From assembly GCF_014529625.1 (NCBI RefSeq), contig NZ_CP076039.1:3038001-3102000 (forward strand): a stretch of DNA of 64,000 bases, given 5' to 3'. This stretch comes from Candidatus Pelagisphaera phototrophica. Its GTDB lineage: Bacteria; Verrucomicrobiota; Verrucomicrobiia; Opitutales; Opitutaceae. A program made the position numbers and the translations under genes. The stretch's first letter is position 1, and each line of letters begins with the position of its first letter. The notes under the pieces are model-generated. The model was not told where the DNA came from. It worked only from the letters and a program-made list of their open reading frames with translations, and did no database searches. This document shows positions 52,911 through 60,823 of the stretch, piece by piece.

Positions 52911-55406
52911 TCAATCAGTCTGTGAAAGCACTAGAAGTGCTTCGAGCGACTTGAATTGGCGGGCCAACTCATCCGCCCCGGTAGAGCTATTTTGCACGAT
53001 GCTATCGAACAGCTCTTGTTTGTCCTGCTTCAGCTCCTGAATTTTGTCCTCAATCGTTCCTTTTGCGATCATCCGATAGACAAAGACGGTGTTTTCCTGG
53101 CCGATTCGATGGACGCGATCAATCGCTTGATTCTCCACAGCAGGGTTCCACCATGGGTCCATCAGAAACACATAGTCCGCCGCGTTCAGAGTGATGCCAG
53201 AACCTCCTGCGCGCAGACTCACCAACATCGCTGCCGTGTCTTCGGTACTCTGAAATCCTTTGACCGGCGTTTCGCGATCTCGGGTCGAACCCGTCAATTC
53301 AAACAAGGGAAGCTCGGGAAAGGATTGAACGATCAAAGCCTTTATACGATCCAGAAATCGCACGAACTGACTAAAAATAACGACCTTATGACCGGTACCC
53401 AAAACCTCATTCAACTTCTCCAGCAGAACCATAAGCTTCCCGCTATCTTCTAACTTTGACTCCACCCATGGCAGCAATGATGGGTCACAACTTGCCTGCC
53501 GCAAACGGGTCAAAACGCTCAAGGCAGCAAAGCGTTGGCCCTTAAGCGCCTCCGAAAAATTGCTGCCTAATCGCTCCAGACCCGCAGCGCAGATGGCTGA
53601 GTATTCTTTTGCCTGGCGTTTCGTCACAGGGCAAAGCTGGTCGATCACTATTTTATCAGGCAGGTCGTGAGCAACTTGAGACTTCGTTCGGCGAAGCATG
53701 AAAGGAGCGATCTGCATTTTCAGCCGTGCCTTAAAAGGACCTGGATTAGCCTGTTGCCGCAATTCAAACTTGCTTCGACTCCCTAAAAGACCGGGCATTA
53801 AAAACTGGAAAGATGGCCAGATATCGAGCGGTTTGTTCTCAATCGGAGTACCCGATAAAGCTACTCGGTTCCGGGCCTTGATTCTGAGAGCGGCTCGCGT
53901 CACTTTGGCATCCGGGTTCTTGATAAACTGAGCCTCGTCAATTATCGCGTATTCAAATTCCTCTTCCACCAGGTGATCGATACGATTTCTCATCAACGCG
54001 AAGCTCGTCACAATCGCATCCCACCCAGTGCCTTCCTCAGAAACCAGCTTCCCCTTGTACCGTTTCGCTTTCAGTTCCGGGGCAAACTTTTCAAACTCGG
54101 ATATCCAAACGGGAACGACACTCGCAGGGCAAACAATCAGCGCTTTTTTCCCCGCAGACAGTCTCTCCTTCACCAACGCGATCACCTGCAGCGTCTTTCC
54201 CAATCCCATCTCGTCCGCCAGTAAACAGTGGCAGCCATTCTCCAAGAGCCGATGCATCCATTGCACACCCTCTCTTTGATAAAGCCGAAGGCTATCCAGC
54301 CATTTTTCCCCATCATCGTTCGATTCCATTAGGGCGGTCCGCCACTTCAAAAGCTCCCCTTCTAGCTCGACGCTCGACTTCTCCTCAGGGAAGAGCGAGA
54401 ATAGCTGGTAGGGCTCAAAGCCTTGAGGATTCTCCGACTCAAAATCTTCCCAGCGACTCAGGAGCTCACGCGAATCGCTGGAGAGCTTAACGATGCCCAG
54501 TTCGGGAATCAAGGCGGGCACTCCGTCCCCATCCATCAGCATGCGAGTCATCTCTTCGTTCAAATTCAGCTTGCCCGTATTTAAAACCCATTGGAGATCC
54601 AGTTTGCGGTCCTTTCTAAACTTAGCTTTAGCGGCCAACTTTAGCTCAGTTATTCCACTTCTAATGTTGGCTACATTCTCTCTTTCCTCGGTCAAGTAGG
54701 ATCGCTTCCATGCTGGCCAAACTTTACCGACGAAATAGGGAATCTCCTGAAGGTTCCGCAGAAGGTATCCATTGAACTCCTCTGAATAAACAAAGTGGGA
54801 CTTGCGAGCCCGTGCTGCCAGCGAGATAAGCCGTCCTCTCTCTTTACCTGTTTCAGCCTTGGGAGCGCCATCAACCCCACCCAATGCCGGAACCCTCCGA
54901 CCGTCCTCAGATAACCAATACGCTTCACAAATCAAACCTTGAAAGTGAGTATCTAAAACCAGATGGAGCATTCTCTTCTCATGCTCCTCGCGCTTGCTTT
55001 GGTCCATCCCGTCGAGCGGTTCGGTGGTAATCTGACTACCAGTTCCCAAGGGGACACCATCTTCAAGATGAGACATTTCCTCATCCGCTATCAGCTCTTC
55101 AATTTCCAGAAAACCAGCTACCGCGATCGCATCAGCGAAAACCGAATCGGACGTAGAGGACCGAATCGAAAACTGTCCATCGACCCAGTCGACTACCGAG
55201 TAGTTTTCCAATTTTCCAATCTTGCAGGTCACAATCGCGTCCCCTTCTCCGACAGAAATCTCTCGGATCCGCCCTTTACGATACAACTTCCTTCCCCGTT
55301 TGAGGACGGCATCCGAGAATCGATCCTCCCAACGCCCATCAAGCCGCTCCCCCCACTGAGCGAGTGAGCACTTCGAGTACAATCGGTTTGCCCCTATCCA
55401 CTGCAT
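52911..55406 (-). CDS. SNF2-family DEAD/DEAH helicase-like ATPase
   Basis: An 831-residue ATP-dependent DNA translocase of the SWI2/SNF2 superfamily, RapA/HepA-like. The C-terminal two-thirds carries motif I LLADEMGLGKTLQVIALVKE near residue 410, the DEAQ box AIIDEAQFIKN, motif III VALSGTPIENKPLDIW, and in the second lobe VVIFSQFVRFLDRI, LRAGGSGITLNAADYVFLMD and IDRVHRIGQENTVFVYRM. The first 350 residues may include a degenerate SWIM-like and an SNF2_assoc region. In bacteria these proteins act in transcription recycling or DNA repair; the specific role is not known. The start is ATG 55406, since the TTG at 55445 adds unconserved residues. Confidence 0.92.
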   Translation of the reverse strand: MQWIGANRLYSKCSLAQWGERLDGRWEDRFSDAVLKRGRKLYRKGRIREISVGEGDAIVTCKIGKLENYSVVDWVDGQFSIRSSTSDSVFADAIAVAGFLEIEELIADEEMSHLEDGVPLGTGSQITTEPLDGMDQSKREEHEKRMLHLVLDTHFQGLICEAYWLSEDGRRVPALGGVDGAPKAETGKERGRLISLAARARKSHFVYSEEFNGYLLRNLQEIPYFVGKVWPAWKRSYLTEERENVANIRSGITELKLAAKAKFRKDRKLDLQWVLNTGKLNLNEEMTRMLMDGDGVPALIPELGIVKLSSDSRELLSRWEDFESENPQGFEPYQLFSLFPEEKSSVELEGELLKWRTALMESNDDGEKWLDSLRLYQREGVQWMHRLLENGCHCLLADEMGLGKTLQVIALVKERLSAGKKALIVCPASVVPVWISEFEKFAPELKAKRYKGKLVSEEGTGWDAIVTSFALMRNRIDHLVEEEFEYAIIDEAQFIKNPDAKVTRAALRIKARNRVALSGTPIENKPLDIWPSFQFLMPGLLGSRSKFELRQQANPGPFKARLKMQIAPFMLRRTKSQVAHDLPDKIVIDQLCPVTKRQAKEYSAICAAGLERLGSNFSEALKGQRFAALSVLTRLRQASCDPSLLPWVESKLEDSGKLMVLLEKLNEVLGTGHKVVIFSQFVRFLDRIKALIVQSFPELPLFELTGSTRDRETPVKGFQSTEDTAAMLVSLRAGGSGITLNAADYVFLMDPWWNPAVENQAIDRVHRIGQENTVFVYRMIAKGTIEDKIQELKQDKQELFDSIVQNSSTGADELARQFKSLEALLVLSQTD

Positions 55407-55546
55407 AAACTTTCCATAAAAAAGCGTTGTTCGAAGGCCGATCAACGCAATTCAGAACAAAATGCAGTTTCGCTAAGAACATTTTGATTAATCTAGAGTC
55501 GTTTCTTAATCGCCTAATGATGAAATTCTAAAATACTCCCGAAAAC

Positions 55547-56197
55547 ATGCTAACATCAATCCGAAGAGCCTTCCTATCCGGCGTAATACTCCTTGCCCCC
55601 CTGGGCATCACGTTTTTCGTCTTCAACTGGCTCGTCCTCAAGATTGGAGGCAGCTTCAAAGCGAAGGTTTTCTTCTTTCTCCCTCGAGAGATTCTCACCG
55701 ATCCAAAACTCGAGTTGTTCTGGAATGTGACCGCTACTATCATGGTAGTCTTCCTCGTGACCCTCCTGGGCTTCCTATCCCGTTACTTCGTGGCCAAGTA
55801 TCTGTGGTCTATCGGCGAGCGCCTGTTGCACACACTACCCGTCGTCAACACGGTCTACACCTCCGTTAAGCAGATCATCGAGACATTCAGCACACAAAAT
55901 CGAGCGGTCTTTCAAAAGGTCGTATTGATTCAATTTCCCCGAGAAGGCGTCTACGCTATCGGCTTTCTCACGAGCAGTTCCAGAGGAGAGATCAGGAACC
56001 AGACCGACAAGCCTCTGAAAAACATCTTTATTCCCACGACTCCGAACCCTACGAGCGGATTTCTCGTGATGTTCCCGGAGGATCAAGTGAAAGAGCTAGA
56101 CATGAGCGTTGGCGAAGGGATGAAGTTCATTATTTCCGGAGGAGCAGTCGTACCAGAATGGACGCATTCTCCGAGCATCGAGAGTGAAACCAAGTAG
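55547..56197 (+). CDS. DUF502 family inner-membrane protein
   Basis: A 216-residue protein with two membrane spans near the N-terminus (GVILLAPLGITFFVFNWLVL and ATIMVVFLVTLLGFLSRYFV) and a soluble domain with the family's conserved VNTVYTSVKQIIETF, VVLIQFPREGVYAIGFLTS, IFIPTTPNPTSGFLVMFPED and MKFIISGGAVVP blocks. DUF502 proteins are broadly conserved in bacteria and plants (LCV-like) without a fixed function. The RecO-like gene starts 12 bases after its end, so the pair is likely an operon. Confidence 0.9.
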   Translation: MLTSIRRAFLSGVILLAPLGITFFVFNWLVLKIGGSFKAKVFFFLPREILTDPKLELFWNVTATIMVVFLVTLLGFLSRYFVAKYLWSIGERLLHTLPVVNTVYTSVKQIIETFSTQNRAVFQKVVLIQFPREGVYAIGFLTSSSRGEIRNQTDKPLKNIFIPTTPNPTSGFLVMFPEDQVKELDMSVGEGMKFIISGGAVVPEWTHSPSIESETK

Positions 56198-56208
56198 AGC
56201 CTCGCCGC

Positions 56209-56832
56209 ATGGCCTCGCCCGAAATCTCAACATTCGCCATTTCACTGGGCAGCGAGCCAAGGGGAGACCGATACTTAGCCCACCGGCTTTACACCCAACA
56301 GCAAGGTCCCCTTACAGCTTTGGTCCGACGGTCAAGTAAGCCAGAACGACAATTCGCGATTGATCTGTTCGACGAGGGTGAGTTCCGAATCGAGCTCAAA
56401 CCAGGCAGTTTTACCGGATTTCTCAAAGAGGCCCATATCTCCCGCAAACGGGGAAAACTAGCACTGAGATACGAGGCTTTCGAGATGGCCGCTCGCCTCG
56501 CAAACGTCTTACTCTCAAATCCGGTTTCAAGCGAGAGCATCGACGACTCCCTAGAGCTTCTGACAAGGGGTCTTGATTCCTGGGAGAACGGAATGAATCC
56601 GAAAGCGACCTACCTGAAATGCCTCTACCTTTACTGCCGGCAGGAGGGCTATCCCGTCAACGAGGAATGGGTTGCTCGACTACCCGATCCAAACCGCGCT
56701 TCCACGGTGAAAATCATTAACCTCCCGATTAAGGAACTAACGCCAAACGCGGCAGATTTGGGCACTATCGAAAGCCTCGAACACTATGTCGAGCATCATA
56801 CCCATATCCGCATTCGCAACAAAATGGCCTAA
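56209..56832 (+). CDS. RecO-like DNA repair protein
   Basis: A 207-residue protein resembling RecO, which loads RecA by displacing SSB at gaps. The N-terminal OB-like part has AISLGSEPRGDRYLAHRLYT and GPLTALVRRSSKPERQFAID. The alpha-helical C-terminal part follows (YEAFEMAARLANVLLSN, YLKCLYLYCRQEGYPVNEEW). RecO's zinc cysteines are not evident, and the protein is shorter than the usual 240. The match is by pattern and layout, so confidence is moderate. It follows the DUF502 gene by 12 bases. Confidence 0.6.
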   Translation: MASPEISTFAISLGSEPRGDRYLAHRLYTQQQGPLTALVRRSSKPERQFAIDLFDEGEFRIELKPGSFTGFLKEAHISRKRGKLALRYEAFEMAARLANVLLSNPVSSESIDDSLELLTRGLDSWENGMNPKATYLKCLYLYCRQEGYPVNEEWVARLPDPNRASTVKIINLPIKELTPNAADLGTIESLEHYVEHHTHIRIRNKMA

Positions 56833-56977
56833 GCTTGCCCAATCCCCTCGGCCTAGGCTTCCCTGAGAAAGGGATTTACTTTCTATTTCCAAAATAGAAC
56901 AGGAGCCTTCTAACCTTCCCCCTGAAAACAATCCTTCCTTAAAGGCTGCTCCTCAGGAAGCCAAAGAATCCGTAGCT

Positions 56978-57304
56978 GTGAACAAAGATGCCCGAACGAT
57001 GGCCCTACTCGCCCATATACTCGGCATCTTCACCTCATTCGTTGTACCCTTGATGATCTTCCTAATCAAAAAGGACGAAGACGCCTTCATCGCGGACAAA
57101 TCGAAAGAAGCTCTGAATTTCCACATTGCAGTGATCATCGCTTACTTTGCACTCATCGTGATTTCTATCATCACGGTTGGATTTGGAGCCCTACTTTTCC
57201 CGGTTCTGGGATTGGGAGTTCTCATTTTAGGCATAATTGCAGGTATCAAAGCCCATGACCGCGTTGCCTACAGGTATCCCTTCACCATTAAACTGATCAA
57301 ATAA
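56978..57304 (+). CDS. DUF4870 family small membrane protein
   Basis: A 108-residue protein with three hydrophobic stretches, matching the DUF4870 (Tic20-like) layout: LLAHILGIFTSFVVPLMIFL, a conserved loop IADKSKEALNFHIAVIIAYF, and VGFGALLFPVLGLGVLILGI. Its function is unknown. It starts at GTG 56978; the frame stays open upstream without ATG, GTG or TTG, so a slightly longer form from a rarer start cannot be excluded. It is followed by a terminator. Confidence 0.8.
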   Translation: MNKDARTMALLAHILGIFTSFVVPLMIFLIKKDEDAFIADKSKEALNFHIAVIIAYFALIVISIITVGFGALLFPVLGLGVLILGIIAGIKAHDRVAYRYPFTIKLIK

Positions 57305-57327
57305 CCGGATCACTCGAACGCATTTGC

Positions 57328-57358
57328 AAAGGCGAGATCTCCGGGTTCCGCCTTTTTT
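57328..57358 (+). terminator. Rho-independent terminator after the DUF4870 gene
   Basis: A seven-base stem (AAAGGCG at 57328-57334 with CGCCTTT at 57349-57355) and a 14-base loop, running into six T. It lies 24 bases after the stop codon of the DUF4870 gene. Confidence 0.7.
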
Positions 57359-57425
57359 CTTTCTGTGAGGTCCCAACTCAAGCGGTCTCGTAGGGCTGGC
57401 GCTCACACCATGCCACATCTGCCTC

Positions 57426-57457
57426 ATCAAGGTAGGGCTGACTATCCCTAGTCAGCC
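57426..57457. repeat. Dispersed 26-base repeat, copy 2, forming a perfect hairpin
   Basis: Positions 57426-57451 repeat 44452-44477 in reverse complement without mismatch. Here the sequence extends into a perfect nine-base stem, GGCTGACTA (57436-57444) with TAGTCAGCC (57449-57457), around a TCCC loop, and is followed by GTTTTCCC. The two copies, 13 kb apart in intergenic DNA, indicate a dispersed element. A second, weaker TAGGGCTG motif lies just upstream at 57391. Confidence 0.7.
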
Positions 57458-57525
57458 GTTTTCCCAAACAAACGAATCCATTTAAATCCCTCCACCGAAG
57501 CAACCGAGCACCGCAAGCCGATCGC

Positions 57526-58752
57526 CTATCCTCGTCTCAGTTCCGACCCTTGAAAGAGTATTCGCGTTCTCCATACCTTCTTCGTTCGACAATAGATCTT
57601 ACCGGTGTGGCTATCTAAAGACTCCGGGATCTCAATCTTGTGTAAATCAACGGTCGCATGGAATCCCCGCTCTGAAAAAATGTCTATAAGCATGGCCATG
57701 GCTAGCGGGCTATCCAAAATCGGGTTCTCTGAATTCACATGAGCGCTTCCCGAAATAGCATGATGCATAACGATTGGCATGATGTCCGCTTCAATAAAGC
57801 TGATCACCCGATGAAACTCCTCAGGATGCTCAAATTCGTAAATATCGAGCCGTTTCACGAGTTCCTGCCGGGCGTGTGAGACGATTTCACTAGCCAAAGG
57901 CAGTCGGCGGACACTGTCGTACGTGCACGGATCCAGCTCCAAGGAACTCTGGTATTGAAGCTCCTTTACGATATTTCGTCGCACCTCCGGCAGTGAGCCT
58001 TGGGCATTTATAAAATGGTAGTGGAATACTTCCCGCAGCGACTGGAGCGCGTCATAGGTACGCTCCTTGAAAACCTTGTAGCGACGCTGTGCTGCTTTGG
58101 GATCTGCGTCGGTTACTCGATACTCAAGTTTTTCTCCGATTCTCGTCCGATCCACTTCCTCATTGTGTATCAGAACCTCCCGACCTCGACTTAACTGCCT
58201 CTTGACGCTTTCCTTCTCGTCAATGAAAAGCATCATGATGTGAACGATCGGCTGACGAAAATTGTGGTGGTGCTTTGTGTTATCATAATAACTGCGCAAC
58301 TGCAGCATTTTATGATAAAGCAGTTTCATGCACTCGACCTGAACCAGGGTTCGAGGAAATCCATCAAGAATACAGCCGTCCTGGTATTCCGGCTCCAGCA
58401 TCTTCTCGAAAAGGATTTTGACCACCTCGGTATCGCCAACCAATTGCCCTGCCTCTTTGAGCTCACACATTTTGGGTGTATCCAACAACGAGCTCACCAC
58501 AATGGGTCCACATGTTAAGTCGCGTGCCTCCATCATGAACGGTGTATTGGTTCCTTTACCCGCGCCGGGCGCGCCTCCTAAAAGAATCAGCTCCTTCGGA
58601 AAATGTAGATTCTCCTTGCCGTATTCAGCTTCCAGATCTGACCAAACCGAGTTAAAAATGATTTGGGCGTCCTTCACCTCCAAGTCCTGATGATTGGGCC
58701 CTGATTCTTTGGGATTCTTAACTTGATTTCCTTCGGTGTCGGCAGCTTTCAT
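57526..58752 (-). CDS. Adenylate-kinase-like nucleoside monophosphate kinase with long C-terminal extension
   Basis: A 408-residue P-loop kinase. The adenylate-kinase core runs from about residue 50 to 260: LGGAPGAGKGTNTPFMM (P-loop), GCILDGFPRTLVQVECMKLL (NMP-binding and Walker B area) and MLFIDEKESVKRQLSRGREV (LID entry). Adenylate kinase is normally about 215 residues. The last 140 residues here (SEIVSHARQELVKRLDIYEF, AMAMLIDIFSERGFHATVDL) form a separate helical/beta domain that I do not recognise. Phosphate transfer to AMP-like nucleotides is likely; the extension's role is unknown. The gene precedes nothing on its strand within 220 bases. Confidence 0.8.
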   Translation of the reverse strand: MKAADTEGNQVKNPKESGPNHQDLEVKDAQIIFNSVWSDLEAEYGKENLHFPKELILLGGAPGAGKGTNTPFMMEARDLTCGPIVVSSLLDTPKMCELKEAGQLVGDTEVVKILFEKMLEPEYQDGCILDGFPRTLVQVECMKLLYHKMLQLRSYYDNTKHHHNFRQPIVHIMMLFIDEKESVKRQLSRGREVLIHNEEVDRTRIGEKLEYRVTDADPKAAQRRYKVFKERTYDALQSLREVFHYHFINAQGSLPEVRRNIVKELQYQSSLELDPCTYDSVRRLPLASEIVSHARQELVKRLDIYEFEHPEEFHRVISFIEADIMPIVMHHAISGSAHVNSENPILDSPLAMAMLIDIFSERGFHATVDLHKIEIPESLDSHTGKIYCRTKKVWRTRILFQGSELRRG

Positions 58753-58811
58753 TTTCTTTCGCGAAGAGAAATCGCGGATTTATTAATTCAAAAAACTTTA
58801 AAACGCACCGA

Positions 58812-59270
58812 TTAGCGGGAAATATCTCCCTGATTCAAGACTTTATGGTTTCGAGCTCCTAAAATATCGATTGCAATATCCATATCCTCAATACTCATTG
58901 CGAGTGCGGATCTCCCCAGAGGTCTGCTTAAGAAAGCGTAAATGTAGTGTATATTAATCTCGGTCTCCAATAACGCCTTCAGCACCAGTTCGACGTCGTG
59001 TTCACCGGCGATTTCAACTGCCAGAATTTGGCTCTCCGAGAAGGACACATTGTTTTGTTGTAACAGACGCTTCGCTTGGTCTGGATCGTCTACCACTACA
59101 CGCACAATCGCACTGTCTGTCGTATCCAGGGTCGTAATTGCCAAGATATGAATCTCTGCTTGAGAGAATAAACAAGTCAAATCAGATAACTGCCCCACCT
59201 TGTTTTCCGTAAATATGGAGAACTGAACGACCGGATCTTGATTACTGACTTCGACAGATGACTGTTCCAT
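58812..59270 (-). CDS. Tandem ACT-domain protein
   Basis: A 152-residue soluble protein made of two ACT domains: QFSIFTENKVGQLSDLTCLF with HILAITTLDTTDSAIVRVVV, and ILAVEIAGEHDVELVLKALL with INIHYIYAFLSRPLGRSALA. ACT pairs bind amino acids and regulate enzymes or act as free-standing sensors, as in the GcvR and YkkA-like groups. No enzyme domain is attached. It lies 59 bases upstream of the long kinase on the same strand, so both may be co-transcribed; the pairing suggests amino-acid control of the kinase, but this is inference only. Confidence 0.85.
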   Translation of the reverse strand: MEQSSVEVSNQDPVVQFSIFTENKVGQLSDLTCLFSQAEIHILAITTLDTTDSAIVRVVVDDPDQAKRLLQQNNVSFSESQILAVEIAGEHDVELVLKALLETEINIHYIYAFLSRPLGRSALAMSIEDMDIAIDILGARNHKVLNQGDISR

Positions 59271-59881
59271 GGAAATTTTAAGTTAAGGCACTGACTATAA
59301 GACCATTTAAAGAATCGACACTAAATACCCAAATATTGGCGAGAAATGGGGAAATGCAACTCAACCTATGCAAAAGTGCTTAGAAATGAGCTAAATATCG
59401 ACCGACTGACCGCGCGTTCGCCTACCGGGCGAAGCAGCCGGACGCTTGGCTCTCGAAGCTGAAGTCCGCGTTTAGCCGATTCTCGAATGAATACCCAGAA
59501 ATAGGATGCCATGAGATCGCCCGTCTACTGGAGCAGGAGGGCCCGATCATATCCGCAGCGACAACGGCTCGGAGTTCATCGAGCGCGGGCTACGCCACTG
59601 GCTTGCCGAGAATAGGATAAAGATGCTCTAAATAGAGCCGAAAGCCCTTGGCATAACGGATACGTGGAGAGCTTCGATACTGGCTTCCGAGAGGGATGCC
59701 GTAACCGAGATCAGCTTTACTCTCTTCGATCCACGCTGCGTCTAGCATATTTATTTGCTGTGACGCAGGGACCATTTTAGATCAAAGGCAATATATGTTT
59801 AGCGCTCGCTACAAATTTCTTGACAAATTGCTTGATGGGGCCGTTCCTTCGGTAAACGCCGAATACTTTGAAGAAAATATT
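59271..59881. other. Intergenic stretch holding an IS remnant
   Basis: This interval contains the IS3-type remnant described separately (about 59396-59770) and about 125 bases on each side in which I see no gene. The first 125 bases should hold the promoter of the ACT gene. Sequence beyond 59800 is more AT-rich than the DNA before it. Confidence 0.4.
59396..59770 (+). mobile_element. IS3-family transposase (OrfB) remnant, degenerate
   Basis: Pieces of an IS3 OrfB are readable in different frames: KQPDAWLSKLKSAFSRFSNE with EYPEIGCHEIARLLEQEG (N-terminal HTH_21-like region), then, after loss of the middle, HIRSDNGSEFIERGLRHWLA with the second catalytic Asp of the DDE core, a TAA after KML, IEPK, and in a shifted frame SPWHNGYVESFDTGFREGC with the catalytic Glu. 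It is truncated, frameshifted and has no visible terminal inverted repeats. It is a dead copy. Confidence 0.8.
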
Positions 59882-60703
59882 ATGAAGAAAATTCTGAGCC
59901 TATTTTTTATTTTAAATTGTTTTATTCTGCATGGAGACGATCACGATCCGGCAGCGAGTGAGGTTGACGAAAGAATGATATACGTTGTTCGCTACATCGA
60001 AGTAGCGAAAAGCGATGTAGTCGCCTACGAAGCTGCTTTGGCGGAAAAGACTCAGAGGTTCAATGTAGGGGAAGGAACTGACGAATGGTTCACCCACAAA
60101 ATTTTGACTGGTCCTCGGACTGGTCAGTACGCTCGTTGGTTTGGTCCTGTACCATGGTCCGACTTGGATCGAACTGAGACGACTCACCGGGTAGGTGTCG
60201 GAACACCGGCAGATGCTGCTCGAATGAGCAATCCAGAAGTTGCTTTTTGGCAAAAGCATTTAACTCCTTTGGAGATAAATAGTGGGGAAACTGAAATCCT
60301 TGAGCAAGTTCCAGGTTCTGATTATCGTAATTTGGACATCGACCACCCTCGGTTCGGCTTCGCTCAAAGGTGGAAGATAAAACCTGGAATGGTGATAAGA
60401 AAAGAGGCTTATTTGCTTCAGTTCGCTAGAGTAATGAAGTCGAGCGGATTTTCGCTAAACGGGGAGGCTTCTCGTCTTGTTTCGGGGGGCGATTATATGA
60501 TTTTCGAGTCTTGGATCGGATTTAATGAATGGGCTGAGATCGGAAAATTTAGGAGTAAAGGGTTTTCAGCCGTCTTCAACAAGGCTTTGGGAGAAGAGGG
60601 ATTTGAAAAATTCCTTGCTGAATTCGCTTTGATCCATCAGGACAGCCCCACCGAGACCTCTGTTTGGGAATTTCTTCCCGCCCTAAGCAGTCGAGCTCAT
60701 TAG
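59882..60703 (+). CDS. Exported protein of unknown function
   Basis: A 273-residue protein with a signal peptide (MKKILSLFFILNCFILHGDD). The mature part has two similar halves: MIYVVRYIEVAKSDVVAYEA with YARWFGPVPWSDLDRTE, and RKEAYLLQFARVMKSSG with DYMIFESWIGFNEWAEIG. Each resembles the layout of dimeric alpha/beta-barrel (NIPSNAP or EthD-like) domains, but I would not name a family. The ATG at 59882 is chosen because the signal peptide starts there; an upstream in-frame start would add 29 residues. It follows the IS remnant. Confidence 0.55.
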   Translation: MKKILSLFFILNCFILHGDDHDPAASEVDERMIYVVRYIEVAKSDVVAYEAALAEKTQRFNVGEGTDEWFTHKILTGPRTGQYARWFGPVPWSDLDRTETTHRVGVGTPADAARMSNPEVAFWQKHLTPLEINSGETEILEQVPGSDYRNLDIDHPRFGFAQRWKIKPGMVIRKEAYLLQFARVMKSSGFSLNGEASRLVSGGDYMIFESWIGFNEWAEIGKFRSKGFSAVFNKALGEEGFEKFLAEFALIHQDSPTETSVWEFLPALSSRAH

Positions 60704-60823
60704 TCCCACCTTAACACTGTGGCGACGCAGCTTCATTCTCACTAAGTTCTGCTAACTTAAATTTCCAGAGTTGGTCGGGCCTATCAACAACAGCTGAATT
60801 TCCTATCAACAAAGGATTGACCT

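Noticed and set aside
52956-53453. A 165-codon plus-strand frame inside the SNF2 gene
   Set aside because: It is antisense to strongly conserved helicase motifs; its composition follows the helicase codons.
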